Source of the DNA: Thermoplasmata archaeon
Lineage (GTDB): Archaea > Thermoplasmatota > Thermoplasmata > RBG-16-68-12
DNA: 64,000 nucleotides
Assembly: GCA_036395115.1 (NCBI GenBank)
Contig: DASWDU010000005.1
Coordinates: 1 to 64,000, forward strand
Direction: 5' to 3'
The translations under genes were made by a program, and so were the position numbers. Shown piece by piece: positions 17,846-25,614 of the stretch. The notes under the pieces are model-generated. The model made no database searches. It had not been told where the DNA came from and saw only the letters and a list, made by a program, of their open reading frames with translations. The first letter of the stretch is position 1. Each line of letters begins with the position of its first letter.

Positions 17846-18349
17846 ATGGCTACGAAGACGATTGCCCTGGACCGCGAGGCCTACGAGCTTCTCCGGAAAC
17901 GCAAACGGAAAGGAGAGAGCTTCAGCGATGCCGTCAAGCGAATCGCCCGCGAGCCCCGACGCTTGTCGGACTTGCAGGTGCCTAGCGAAAGCACCTCTCC
18001 GGGAGCGAGATCCGGGAAAACGAGGGTGTCGAAGTCGGTTGCGATGAGCCCTCCGTTTCGTCGGTTTCTCGATCGGCTCGCCCGGGACCTTCGACCCGAG
18101 CGGGTCGTCCTGTACGGGAGCCGGGCTCGAGGGACCCATCGTCCGACCAGTGACTACGATATGCTCATCGTTGCGAGGCGGTTTCAGGGCGTCCCTTGGG
18201 TAGAACGCGCGGCCCTCGCGATTCGCCTTTGGGACCTTCCCGTGGACCTCGAGCCAATCTGCCTCACCCCGGAGGAGTTCCGCCGGCGGTCCAAGGAGAT
18301 CTCGATTGTTGGCGTGGCAGCGCGAGAGGGGATCGTAGTTTTCCCCTGA
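17846..18349 (+). CDS. RHH-type VapB remnant fused in frame to MNT-type nucleotidyltransferase
   Basis: Residues 1-43 are nearly the same as the VapB-like antitoxin at 18501 (TIALDREAYELLRKRKRKGESFSDAV). Residues 67-167 form an MNT nucleotidyltransferase domain with GSRARG at 91-96 and SDYD (D103, D105). DNA alignment with 18501 shows one T missing after the GACTT of codon 43, so the rest of the old vapB (ending GCC TAG in the old frame) is now read out of frame as the linker. An independent start at ATG 18044 would give the MNT domain alone. So this is either a chance fusion or a decayed vapB followed by an MNT gene. No HEPN partner follows. Confidence 0.65.
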   Translation: MATKTIALDREAYELLRKRKRKGESFSDAVKRIAREPRRLSDLQVPSESTSPGARSGKTRVSKSVAMSPPFRRFLDRLARDLRPERVVLYGSRARGTHRPTSDYDMLIVARRFQGVPWVERAALAIRLWDLPVDLEPICLTPEEFRRRSKEISIVGVAAREGIVVFP

Positions 18350-18500
18350 CGGGTCCGAGTTCGAGTCAAGAAAGGGAATCCCATCTCCCGGCGAGGAGGG
18401 AGCCGGGAGGACGTCCGCTTCCTCGGCGCATTCGCCCCGTTCACCGACCCGGCCGAAATCTGTATGTATCATCTACACGGCTCATGCGGACAGGCGCGAC

Positions 18501-18749
18501 ATGGAAACGAAGAAGATCGCCCTGGACCGGGAGGCATACGAGCTTCTCCGGAGACGCAAACGGAAGGGAGAGAGCTTGAGCGATGCCGTCAAGCGAATCG
18601 CCCGCGAGCCCCGACCCCTGTCGGACTTTGCGGGAGCCTGGCGGAAACATCTCTCCGAGCGCGACATCCGGGAAATCGAGGAGGCGATCGCGCGGGGCCG
18701 CGCCGCGGATCGGGAACGGATGCGCAAGAGAATACGGCGGCTGGGATGA
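18501..18749 (+). CDS. VapB-like antitoxin, toxin partner lost
   Basis: This 82-residue protein has an RHH-like N-terminus (KIALDREAYELLRRRK) followed by a charged toxin-binding helix (SERDIREIEEAIARGRAADRER), the DUF217/VapB pattern. The upstream 50 nt resemble those of the 17846 gene (AAATCT.TA, then CTACACGG), so the two are a tandem duplicate. Its stop overlaps ATG 18746, but only a gutted vapC follows. Confidence 0.75.
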   Translation: METKKIALDREAYELLRRRKRKGESLSDAVKRIAREPRPLSDFAGAWRKHLSERDIREIEEAIARGRAADRERMRKRIRRLG

Positions 18750-18808
18750 CCGGCGCGCTGGGACACGGACTTCGCGCGGATCCCCGGCTCGCGATCGAAG
18801 GCTACTGA
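18746..18808 (+). pseudogene. vapC remnant (start and last codons only)
   Basis: An ATG overlaps the vapB stop as in intact pairs. The next 60 nt encode pieces of a PIN C-terminus in two frames: DTDFARIPG in one and LAIEGY-stop in the other. Such WDTDFARIPG...EGY ends are common in VapC proteins. An internal deletion and a frameshift seem to have removed the toxin. Confidence 0.5.
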
Positions 18809-18989
18809 CTGCGGCCGGGGACAGGGACACGCAACGAAAAGTAAGCGTCGCCAGGATCCCAATCTTCGACGCGTCGACCGCGTGGCGGCACACGTGACAG
18901 CCCCTCTTGCTCGAGGCAACATCGGTTTGCAGGGTTCCAGGCGACGAGGAACAAACAAAAATAGCAGCCGACAGCTGCAGGTAGGGGCG

Positions 18990-19781
18990 ATGGAGGGGGC
19001 GAGTAACTCATCGAATCGCGCGGCGACGGCTCGCCTGTGGACGAGCGTGAGGATCGCGGCCCTCAGGCCGTGGCCCTGGTTCGTCGCGGCGGGGATCGCC
19101 GCGCTCGCCGTCTACGTCGCCAGCGTGCTCTCGACGGCTACATTCGGATGCATCGGATGCCCTGCCGAGGTCCCGCCGAATCCTTACAATAGCGCGTTCG
19201 TCGTCTTCCTGATCCCGGCCGCGACGTTCCCGTCCCTCGCCGTGCTGGTCTTCTGGCCGGTTCTCAAGCGCCTGACCGGCCGAGGCGCGGAGGACCTCTC
19301 CGTGGAGAGTCGACTCGTGACGCACCTGGGTTCCGTCCTCGTGTTCACGATCGCCGCGGCGATCACATGGCTTGCGTACTTCATCTATGCGGGCCTCCTC
19401 ACCGGGTCATTTTTGGCCGCGGTCTACGTGCTACCCCTCGTGCTCCTCACGATCCCGCTTGGCCTCATGTTCCAATTCCTCCTGGAGATGGCGAGCAGCG
19501 TCCTCAAGGGACAACGGCCTGCAGGGGCGGTCATCGTTGCGTACGCGCTCCTCGTCTCGCCGCCGCTCCTCGCCCGCTCGGGGGTATTCTCGCTCTTAGG
19601 ACCCGTCGGATTCCTGATATCCGGCCCTCCCTTCGCCTACTATCTTGCGACCGCGGCGTATGGCGGGAACTACGGCTACGTCGGCGGCGCCGGGCTGGCC
19701 CAAGCGATTTTCTTCGGATGGTTCGCAGTGATCTCGGCTTGGTGGGTGGCGTGGGCTCGACAGAAGCCGAAAGCCCGCTGA
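18990..19781 (+). CDS. Polytopic membrane protein, unknown function
   Basis: The product of about 263 residues has six or so hydrophobic helices and a short loop with GCIGC after the first helix. ATG 18990 is chosen because an AT-rich box A-like stretch (AAAAATAG, 18957-18964) lies about 30 nt upstream. The frame is open further back without features. I do not recognise the family. It stands alone between antitoxin genes and could be cargo of the island. Confidence 0.6.
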   Translation: MEGASNSSNRAATARLWTSVRIAALRPWPWFVAAGIAALAVYVASVLSTATFGCIGCPAEVPPNPYNSAFVVFLIPAATFPSLAVLVFWPVLKRLTGRGAEDLSVESRLVTHLGSVLVFTIAAAITWLAYFIYAGLLTGSFLAAVYVLPLVLLTIPLGLMFQFLLEMASSVLKGQRPAGAVIVAYALLVSPPLLARSGVFSLLGPVGFLISGPPFAYYLATAAYGGNYGYVGGAGLAQAIFFGWFAVISAWWVAWARQKPKAR

Positions 19782-19792
19782 GGCCCGCCGGG

Positions 19793-19895
19793 TCAGCCCG
19801 CTCCCGCAGTCCGGCGTGCGGACCGACGCGCCTTCCGGAGGGATCGGGACCGCCCCGCGAGGACGGCGAAGAACACCCAGGATTCCTGTGAGGGT
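19793..19895 (-). pseudogene. 3' relic of the small membrane-protein gene at 31871
   Basis: On the minus strand this reads VFFAVLAGRSRSLRKARRSAR and ends at TGA 19793. It matches the C-terminus of the 31871-32170 product (VFFAFLAGRALSVRKARR). The rest of the gene is missing. It is one of many gene-end relics in the island. Confidence 0.65.
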
Positions 19896-19908
19896 TTCCT
19901 CCCCGCGT

Positions 19909-19917
19909 CTATAAATA
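19909..19917 (+). promoter_or_regulatory. TATA box of RelBE-like pair (leaderless)
   Basis: CTATAAATAG is centred about 25 nt before ATG 19938, so transcription should start at the start codon. An AT-rich symmetric stretch lies between box and start and could be an operator. Confidence 0.6.
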
Positions 19918-19937
19918 GTTATGACTCATTATAACGA

Positions 19938-20126
19938 ATGATGAGCCTCACGACGATCCCGGTTTCCAAGGAAACCCGCGACCAGCTGAAGCGGCTCGCC
20001 TCCAAGGGAGAGACGTACGACGATCTGCTGCGCCGCCTCATCGAGGATGCGGGGGCCCGCCTCCTGTACGAGCGGGAGAAGCGCATCCTCGAGACCGAGG
20101 AGTTCGTCCCCCTTGACGAAGCGTAG
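19938..20126 (+). CDS. Small antitoxin of RelE-type pair
   Basis: This 62-residue protein has TIPVSKETRDQLKRLASKGETYDDLLRRL, an RHH-like DNA-binding start with the GETYDDLL segment found in many archaeal antitoxins. An acidic tail (ETEEFVPLDEA) should cap the toxin. ATG 19938 is followed at once by a second ATG. It overlaps the toxin gene by 14 nt. Confidence 0.8.
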   Translation: MMSLTTIPVSKETRDQLKRLASKGETYDDLLRRLIEDAGARLLYEREKRILETEEFVPLDEA

Positions 20127-20394
20127 GGTCCTCCTCTCCAAGACCGCCACGCGCCAGCTCGAGCGATTGCCCCGGGATGCCAATCGGCGAATCCGGGAAC
20201 GGCTCAAGGCCCTCGAGGACGACCCGGTTCGTCCCCGGCCCGGCGCGGACATCCGCCCCCTCTGGGCCCACGACGATCCTCCGCTATACCGGCTTCGAGT
20301 CGGCGACTACCGCGTGTTGTACTTCGTCCTACCGGAAGACGTCCGTGTCACGGAAATCGTCCATCGCTCGCAGGGATACCGCGGACTGGACTGA
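20113..20394 (+). CDS. RelE/ParE-family toxin
   Basis: The 93-residue basic protein starts at TTG 20113 and reads TKRRVLLSKTATRQLERLP. A central HDDPPLYRLRVGDYRVLYFV strand pair and IVHRSQGYRG at the end follow, the RelE fold pattern. RelE toxins cut mRNA on the ribosome. Its last 25 codons recur as a relic at 28016-28090. Confidence 0.8.
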   Translation: MTKRRVLLSKTATRQLERLPRDANRRIRERLKALEDDPVRPRPGADIRPLWAHDDPPLYRLRVGDYRVLYFVLPEDVRVTEIVHRSQGYRGLD

Positions 20395-20413
20395 GGCCCG
20401 AGGCCCTCGGACC

Positions 20414-20503
20414 GGTCGTGAAGAGGTCCGAATCCCGGGCCTTGAGCTCAAGCAACAGGCGGGTCTCATGGGGACCCAGACGAACTCTTTTTGTGACGGT
20501 CAT
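20414..20503 (-). pseudogene. Truncated abiEi (first 30 codons)
   Basis: From ATG 20503 the minus strand encodes MTVTKRVRLGPHETRLLLEL and ends near DLFTT. This matches the N-terminus of the intact AbiEi at 25614. The frame then continues into unrelated sequence. It is a 5' relic, so the break lies at the abiEi codon 30 side. Confidence 0.7.
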
Positions 20504-20690
20504 GACGTCTGACGTAATACTGTTACAAGATCGATAGATCTTCTCCCAGGAGCTGTGAATGGGGCGCTCGGGTCCTCGAGTCAACGCCACCGCGTGCCGC
20601 AATCCCCTCGATGCGCGAGGGCACGTCATCTCCACACCCTCTCGTTGGGCCCGGGAGCACTCGATCGGCGCGGAGGACACCGTCGACGGG

Positions 20691-20834
20691 CGGCTCGTCT
20701 ACAACGCCACATAGGGATTCAACGAGACCGTCGAGGTCGACCGCACGACCGGGTCCACGATCAGCGTCACCCGAGCCGACGGCCGGAACGGGACCCAGCC
20801 GTACACGTTCCGGATCAACGACACGGGCCTCTGG
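20691..20834 (+). pseudogene. DUF1616 3'-region relic 1
   Basis: Reads YNAT-stop-GFNETVEVDRTT, then SVTRADGRNGTQPYTFRINDTGLW, homologous to residues about 231-282 of the intact DUF1616 protein. A TAG and several changes show decay. It breaks off just before the TATA box of the next MNT/HEPN pair. GFNETVEV differs from the intact gene (GSNETVEV), so it derives from a paralog. Confidence 0.7.
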
Positions 20835-20867
20835 CCCCCGGAAGGGTTATATGTTCGGCAACCCATA

Positions 20868-20893
20868 CATATGTCCAGTCTATTGGACATATG
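20868..20893 (+). promoter_or_regulatory. Perfect 10-bp inverted repeat operator over start codon
   Basis: CATATGTCCA, a 6-nt spacer (GTCTAT), then TGGACATATG, with the right arm ending on the ATG of the MNT gene. A TATA box (TTATAT, 20847-20852) lies just upstream. The site is well placed for autorepression by the winged helix fused to the MNT protein. Confidence 0.6.
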
Positions 20894-21517
20894 ACCGGAC
20901 CTCCAGACACCCCCTTCGCCACGTTGCTTGCGGGCATCCTGAGCACCCGCGCGAGGCTCCGGGTCGCGATGCTCCTCGTGCGCCTGCCCGAGAAGGAGTT
21001 CACGGGGAGAGAGACCGCGAGGCTCCTTGGGCTGAGCCCCTCCACGGCCCTCGAGTCGCTGAGGATCCTCGTCTCCAGTGGACTCGCCCGCCAGCGGGCG
21101 ATCGGACGCGCCTACGTGTTCCAGGTGAATCGCGACTCCTACCTCTTCGCGATTCTGGACAACCTCCTCCGGTCCGAGGACCGCATCCGCGAGGAGATCC
21201 TCGAGATGGCTCGCTCCACACTGGGAGAAGGAGTCGTCTCCATCGTCCTCTTCGGGAGCTACGCCCGGGGGACGCCGGGGCCCTCCAGCGACCTGGACCT
21301 CCTCGTCGTCACAGAGGACCCGAAGAAGATCGGGGAGCGATTGGACAAGCTGGAGGCGCTGTTCCTTCGTCGCTACGGGCTGCACGTGGACGCCAAGGTC
21401 CTCACCCCCCGGGAACTGAGGGCACGGGCGTCCCTCCCGTACATCCGGATGGCGCGCTCGGAAGGCATCGTGGTGGGTGGCAAACCCCTGGAGCAGGTGA
21501 TCGGCCGTGGCTCGTAA
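20891..21517 (+). CDS. Winged-helix-MNT nucleotidyltransferase antitoxin (pair 1)
   Basis: The 208-residue protein has an N-terminal winged helix (about residues 12-85, EFTGRETARLLGLSPSTAL) and a C-terminal MNT domain with FGSYARG (GS at 122-123) and SDLD (D134, D136). MNT antitoxins of the MntA type modify and silence HEPN toxins with AMP groups. The fused DNA-binding domain suggests autoregulation through the inverted repeat at 20868. The HEPN gene overlaps its end by 11 nt. Confidence 0.85.
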   Translation: MTGPPDTPFATLLAGILSTRARLRVAMLLVRLPEKEFTGRETARLLGLSPSTALESLRILVSSGLARQRAIGRAYVFQVNRDSYLFAILDNLLRSEDRIREEILEMARSTLGEGVVSIVLFGSYARGTPGPSSDLDLLVVTEDPKKIGERLDKLEALFLRRYGLHVDAKVLTPRELRARASLPYIRMARSEGIVVGGKPLEQVIGRGS

Positions 21518-21917
21518 GACCCGTCCTGTCTCGAAGGCGAAGTATCTCAACTACCTCCGGAAGTCGGACGAGTTCCACCGATCGGCGAAGCAGGCCTTGG
21601 ACCGAGGGGATTGGAACGCGGCCGTGTCCCATGCCATCCACTCTGCCCTCTGCGCTTCCGACGCCGTCACCGTCTTCTATTCAGGGACTCGGTCGGCCGC
21701 GGAAGCACACGCCGAGATGCTCCGGCTGCTCGCGGGGCTCAAGCTCGACCGCAGGGAGCTCGATCGGAACCTCGCACATCTGCGGGCGCTCCTGCAGTTG
21801 AAGACGACCTCGGAATACGAGGACCGCCTACTCGGCGAGCGGGATGCGGCCGCAAGCGTGCAACATGCGGACCGCTTTCGCGAGTGGGCGCTGGCGAAGC
21901 TCGCGGCGAGTGGCTAG
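21507..21917 (+). CDS. HEPN-domain toxin (pair 1)
   Basis: The 136-residue helical protein has the HEPN RNase motif R-x5-H (RSAAEAH, R62-H68) after AIHSALCASDAVTVFYSG. HEPN toxins cut RNA. The start is GTG, overlapping the MNT gene. Unlike HepT with its R-x4-H-x-Y motif, no tyrosine stands two places after the histidine. Similar proteins are encoded at 23521 and 26913. Confidence 0.8.
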   Translation: MARKTRPVSKAKYLNYLRKSDEFHRSAKQALDRGDWNAAVSHAIHSALCASDAVTVFYSGTRSAAEAHAEMLRLLAGLKLDRRELDRNLAHLRALLQLKTTSEYEDRLLGERDAAASVQHADRFREWALAKLAASG

Positions 21918-21981
21918 GGATAGGCCAGCCGCGCGTGCTCCACCCCCCGGGCCCCGTTTGATCCGTCCTCCTGGCGTGGTG

Positions 21982-22141
21982 AACAGACGGTCCGCATCGA
22001 CCTCGTCGACGTACGGATCGTCCACAACGCGACGTCGGGATTCAACGAGACCGTCGAGGTCAACCGCACGACTTGGTCCCACTCGTAACGTCGGCCTCGC
22101 CGAAGACTCGATCTGGACCCAGCCCTACACGCTCCGCATCG
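21982..22141 (+). pseudogene. DUF1616 3'-region relic 2
   Basis: Reads VRIDLVDVRIVHNATSGFNETVEV then NRTTW, then breaks at TAA and a frameshift, and resumes in another frame with TWTQPYTLRI. It is homologous to about residues 222-275 of the intact DUF1616 protein. It lies between a HEPN gene and the end of the PemK-like gene. Confidence 0.7.
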
Positions 22142-22143
22142 GC

Positions 22144-22500
22144 CTACCCTCGTTGGGAACCCCTCCGGGCTTTCCCCGACCGCAAGGCGGATACGAGCAG
22201 ACGGACCGTTTCGTCCCGCGTCCTCTCGGAAACTCGGCCCACGACGGAGTGGATCAGGGCGCGATGGATCGTGAACAGCTTCAGCGGCCGAATCTCGCTC
22301 GGCTTCGGGAGGCGCCCCTCGACCATCCCGCGGTCCTCGAGCCGGACCGTGTCGGCGCCCCGGGAGAGCTTCGACGTGACCCCGCAGAGAACCACGTCCT
22401 CGCGATGCACGACCAGCACGAGGGCCGGGCGGCGCTTCACCGCGGACAGGTCCGTGAAGGGGAACGAGACCGTGACCAACGACCCCGCGAGGAGCCGCAT
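22144..22500 (-). CDS. MazF/PemK-like toxin
   Basis: The 118-residue protein begins LLAGSLVTVSFPFTDLSAVKRRPALVLV, the PemK/MazF signature start, followed by the VLCGVTSK strand and KLFTIHRALIHSVVG. MazF toxins are sequence-specific mRNA endonucleases. The ATG at 22500 has GGCGGAAGG just upstream and lies 12 nt after the antitoxin stop. Confidence 0.8.
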   Translation of the reverse strand: MRLLAGSLVTVSFPFTDLSAVKRRPALVLVVHREDVVLCGVTSKLSRGADTVRLEDRGMVEGRLPKPSEIRPLKLFTIHRALIHSVVGRVSERTRDETVRLLVSALRSGKARRGSQRG

Positions 22501-22512
22501 GGGCCTTCCGCC

Positions 22513-22758
22513 TCACGCGTCGTTCCAGACATCGTCCTCGGGGTTGTCCCACAGATCCTTCAGGGCCCGTTCCGAGGCACGGAGGAGCGGAACGAACTCG
22601 TCCTTCAGGATCCCCTCGACGTCCTTCTTCTTGCGCAGGATGAGCGCCTCTCCGGCCTCGAGGAGCACGAGATCCGCGTCCCGGCCCAAGCGGTGACGCT
22701 CGCGGACCTCCTTCGGGATCACGACCTGGCCTTTGCTGGACATCTTCACGACGTGCAC
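22513..22758 (-). CDS. AbrB-like antitoxin of MazF/PemK pair
   Basis: The 81-residue protein has KMSSKGQVVIPKEVRERHRL, the SpoVT-AbrB core, and an acidic C-terminus (DLWDNPEDDVWND) to hold the toxin. ATG 22758 would be close to leaderless from the TATA-like GGTTTATGAG (22781-22790). ATG 22743 (MSSKG) is an equal alternative. Confidence 0.8.
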   Translation of the reverse strand: MHVVKMSSKGQVVIPKEVRERHRLGRDADLVLLEAGEALILRKKKDVEGILKDEFVPLLRASERALKDLWDNPEDDVWNDA

Positions 22759-22764
22759 GAGCGA

Positions 22765-22780
22765 GTAAGTCCAGTCTTAC
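22765..22780 (-). promoter_or_regulatory. Inverted repeat operator of AbrB/MazF operon
   Basis: GTAAG, six nt (TCCAGT), CTTAC: a perfect 5-bp inverted repeat between the TATA-like element and the antitoxin start, where a bound AbrB dimer would block transcription. Confidence 0.45.
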
Positions 22781-22924
22781 CTCATAAACCTTGCGGGGGG
22801 TGCGAAGGCATGTTCTCGTCGACACGCGGCACCCGGCAGGCATCCGCTGGCGTCGAGGTCCTAGCAGCCATCTTCCTCAAAGCCCTCGGAAGATATATTA
22901 ATCTCTCGACGCATATGCTAACTA

Positions 22925-23524
22925 ATGTTCGCACATCCTCGCACGGGGACGGAGGCGCTGCTCGGTTCGACCCTGAAGATCCGGACCCTTCGCGTCCTCT
23001 CCCGCTACCCGACCCGGGAGTTCACCACGCGGGAGCTCGCCGGGGAGGCCGGTGCGAGCGACGTGGGCGTCGGCAAGGCCCTCGATGACTTGGAGGCCTA
23101 CGACGTCGTGCGGAGGCGGCGCATCGGTCGCGCGTACGCCGTCCGGGCCAACCCGGGCTCCGCCCTCTTCCAGGCGGCGCGGGAGCTCTTCGGGCGGGAG
23201 GAGGAGCGGGGCGCGCGGTTCCGGAGGGCCGTGCAGCGGTGGTGCGCCCGGGAGAACGTCGAGTACGCCGCCCTCTTCGGCAGCGCGGCGCGGGGCGAGA
23301 TGGGACCGGACAGCGACGTGGACCTCCTGGTCGTGTCGCGGACCCCGAAGGCGGTGTTCGACGCTCTGGCCGACCTCGCGGAGGAGACCCGCCGCTTGGT
23401 CGGACGGCCTCTCTCGCCTCTGGTCCTGGACCCGGAGGAGTTCCGCAAGGCGCGGTCCTCGAGCCTGGGCGAGGGCTTGCGTCGGGAGGGGATCCCCTTG
23501 TACGCGAGGAAAGGGAGACGGTGA
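22925..23524 (+). CDS. Winged-helix-MNT nucleotidyltransferase antitoxin (pair 2)
   Basis: The 199-residue protein has a winged helix (EFTTRELAGEAGASDVGVGKAL) and an MNT domain with FGSAARG (GS 119-120) and SDVD (D131, D133). A TATA box (GATATATTAA near 22895) is about 30 nt upstream, so the mRNA is nearly leaderless. A GCATATGC palindrome (22911-22918) lies between. Its TGA overlaps the GTG of the HEPN gene. Confidence 0.85.
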   Translation: MFAHPRTGTEALLGSTLKIRTLRVLSRYPTREFTTRELAGEAGASDVGVGKALDDLEAYDVVRRRRIGRAYAVRANPGSALFQAARELFGREEERGARFRRAVQRWCARENVEYAALFGSAARGEMGPDSDVDLLVVSRTPKAVFDALADLAEETRRLVGRPLSPLVLDPEEFRKARSSSLGEGLRREGIPLYARKGRR

Positions 23525-23925
23525 GGACCCGGTCCGTCGCGAGGGACCGGTTCAAGGTCTTCTTGGATCGGGCCACGGAGTTCATGGACTCTGCACACGG
23601 GAGCCTCTCCCGCCACCATCACCAGGCGGCCGCATCGAATGCTGCGCACGCCGCGATCGCGGCCGTGGATGCCGTCACGGTGTTCCATGCCGGAAAGAGG
23701 AGCGCCCCGCAGAGGCACGAGGATGCCGTGCATCTTCTCCAAACGTTGGGACTGCCTCGCTCGGAGGTCGAGCCGCGAGCGCGCCAGCTCATGCGGATCC
23801 TCGGGCTCAAAACGAAGGCGGAATACACCGATGAGCTCGTCACGGCTCGGGAGGCCGAAGACGCCGTCCGCACGGCCGAGCGCATCGTCGCCTGGGCACG
23901 GACTCAGCTCCCCCGCGTGACCTAG
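23521..23925 (+). CDS. HEPN-domain toxin (pair 2)
   Basis: The 134-residue protein starts at GTG 23521 (GTGA overlap with the MNT gene). It carries AAHAAIAAVDAVTVFHAGKR and the R-x5-H motif RSAPQRH (R60-H66). It is clearly related to the 21507 product (both end in ILGLKTKAEY or LLQLKTTSEY segments). The HxY tyrosine of HepT is absent. Confidence 0.8.
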   Translation: MRTRSVARDRFKVFLDRATEFMDSAHGSLSRHHHQAAASNAAHAAIAAVDAVTVFHAGKRSAPQRHEDAVHLLQTLGLPRSEVEPRARQLMRILGLKTKAEYTDELVTAREAEDAVRTAERIVAWARTQLPRVT

Positions 23926-24026
23926 CCGGGCGGAGGGTGCGCCCCGACGCCCCTCTCGCCCCCACCCGTGGCGCCGTCTCCGGGATCGCCGCCCGCGGGC
24001 CGCCTCCGAGGCTCCGCCGAGGGCCC

Positions 24027-24809
24027 TCAGGCCCGACCCGCACGGACCGTCCGCAAGCGTGCGCGCACTGTGTCCGCCACGGCTTCGAAGGGCGGGACCT
24101 GTCCGAGCAGCGGCTCGAGGTCTCGCCGCCACGTGGCGCCGATGCGATCGATCCGGGGCCTGAGTTCGTCCGGCCGGAAGGCCATCCCGTCCTTCCACCA
24201 GCCTAGCTTCGCCTCGACGACCTCCGAGTCCACGGCGACGCCCTCCCGCAGGAGGAACCACAGGTCGTACAGGTCCCGGGCCTGGCTGCGCATGAAGAGG
24301 GAGCGGATCTTCTCCGCCGCGATCTCACGCAGGTCCATCGTCGGCATCCGCGCGTCCCGCGGGACGACGCGGTACGGATCGTGGATCGGCCGAGGCTCCG
24401 CCGGGAGGAGGATCTTCTCCCGCAGGCTCAACTGCACGAGGACGTGGTTCGGGTGGAGGTTCATGTCCTCGTACCGGATCTTCAAGGTGCGCCCGCTCCT
24501 CCCGCCCGGCACGCGCTCGACCCGCACGAGGCGCACCCCCGCGCGCCGCCCGGCTTCCAAGAGGCGGGGTGCGGCGTCCGAGACATCGTCCGAGACGTCG
24601 CGCGCCGCGGTGAAGTCGAGGTCCTCGGAGAACCGGTAGCCCTCGAAGTACATCTTGGACAGCGCCGTACCGCCCTTGAACGCGAGGTCGCGCGCGCACG
24701 GTTCCCGCGCGAGGACCCCGAGGACGAGGGTGAGGACCTGATCCTTCTCCATGGTCCCGAGCGCGGTGCCCGTCCTCCCTGCGAGACGGCGCAGGTCCGT
24801 CGGGTCCAC
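24027..24809 (-). CDS. AbiEii-type nucleotidyltransferase toxin (copy 2)
   Basis: The 260-residue protein starts at GTG 24809 and has DLRRLAGRTG, MEKDQVL, KGGTALSKMYF near residue 43 and RFSEDLDF near 58, the AbiEii nucleotidyltransferase core. RSQARDLYDLWFLL follows in the C-terminal half. Its start lies 1 nt after the AbiEi stop. Compared with copy 1 the N-terminus is complete. Confidence 0.85.
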   Translation of the reverse strand: MDPTDLRRLAGRTGTALGTMEKDQVLTLVLGVLAREPCARDLAFKGGTALSKMYFEGYRFSEDLDFTAARDVSDDVSDAAPRLLEAGRRAGVRLVRVERVPGGRSGRTLKIRYEDMNLHPNHVLVQLSLREKILLPAEPRPIHDPYRVVPRDARMPTMDLREIAAEKIRSLFMRSQARDLYDLWFLLREGVAVDSEVVEAKLGWWKDGMAFRPDELRPRIDRIGATWRRDLEPLLGQVPPFEAVADTVRARLRTVRAGRA

Positions 24810-24810
24810 G

Positions 24811-25614
24811 CTAGACCCGCCTCCAGGCCAGCAGGTCTTCCCGGGCGACGTTGAGGAGCAGCCCCCACTCCTTCGAGACGCCCAGACTCCGGCGGGGGGC
24901 AGAGGGGTCGAGCCACCGGAAGCCGGTGAAGGCCCTCCGCCGGGGCCGGACGTCCATGCGGAGGACGCTCCGGAGATACCCCAGCCGCCGGGGGACCGCG
25001 TCGACGCCGAGCCGTCCCGCGTACGCCTCCACGCGGTTCCAGCTCACGTCGTGGCGCGCGGACCAGAGGGCTTTCGCCACCTCGGGGATCCCACCGGAGT
25101 AGCGGGGCTCGAGAAGGCCGTCGACGAGGGTCCTCTCCCGGTCCGAGATCCGGAAGGTGCCTTTCCCGAGCGGCTCCTCGGTCGCGCCGAAAATCCTCGC
25201 GGCTCGGAGGGTCACGAACCGCACGCGCTGCCCCTGGAACTCGAAGGGGCGGTGCCTCCGGGAGCTGACCACATGGACCGTCCGCGGGACCTGCTCCGTC
25301 ATGCCCCAGTAATTCATCGCGGACCAGAACCCGACGTAGTAGTCGCGGTCCACGACCGCGTCGATGACCCGGTAGACGCTCGCAGACCAACCGCCCTCGG
25401 GACCCGCCCGGGCGGGGACGAGGAGGTAGCGCCCCTTCCGGACTTCCGCGAGCCGGCCCTTCCGACGCAGGCGGTGGAGAACAGGCGCGACATCGCGCAG
25501 GCCAAGAGCTTTCCGAGCCTCGTCGGTCGTGAAGAAGTCCGACTCCCGGGCCTCGAGCTCCAGCAACAGGCGGGTCTCATGGGGACCGAGTCGAATTCCC
25601 TTTGTGACGGTCAT
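24811..25614 (-). CDS. AbiEi-type antitoxin and regulator (copy 2)
   Basis: From ATG 25614 the 267-residue protein has MTVTKGIRLGPHETRLLLEL, a winged helix ending at KGRYLLVPARAGPEG, and the AbiEi domain with YYVGFWSAMNYWGMTE, FVTLRAARIFG and SDRERTLVDGLL. It should repress its operon at the palindrome at 25621 and neutralise AbiEii. Its 5' end is repeated at 20503 and 30045 as relics. Confidence 0.85.
   Translation of the reverse strand: MTVTKGIRLGPHETRLLLELEARESDFFTTDEARKALGLRDVAPVLHRLRRKGRLAEVRKGRYLLVPARAGPEGGWSASVYRVIDAVVDRDYYVGFWSAMNYWGMTEQVPRTVHVVSSRRHRPFEFQGQRVRFVTLRAARIFGATEEPLGKGTFRISDRERTLVDGLLEPRYSGGIPEVAKALWSARHDVSWNRVEAYAGRLGVDAVPRRLGYLRSVLRMDVRPRRRAFTGFRWLDPSAPRRSLGVSKEWGLLLNVAREDLLAWRRV

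Larger units (their letters stand above)
20414..20834. repeat. Direct repeat copy A: abiEi 5' end + operator + spacer + DUF1616 3' piece
   Basis: This stretch is similar by eye (roughly 85%) to 25525-25935 (copy B), and its left part also to 29917-30190 (copy C). All copies have the same orientation. It joins the first 30 codons of a minus-strand abiEi, the promoter with its palindrome, about 180 nt of spacer, and a + strand DUF1616 fragment. The junction to DUF1616 is the same in A and B, so the whole unit was copied. Confidence 0.75.
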
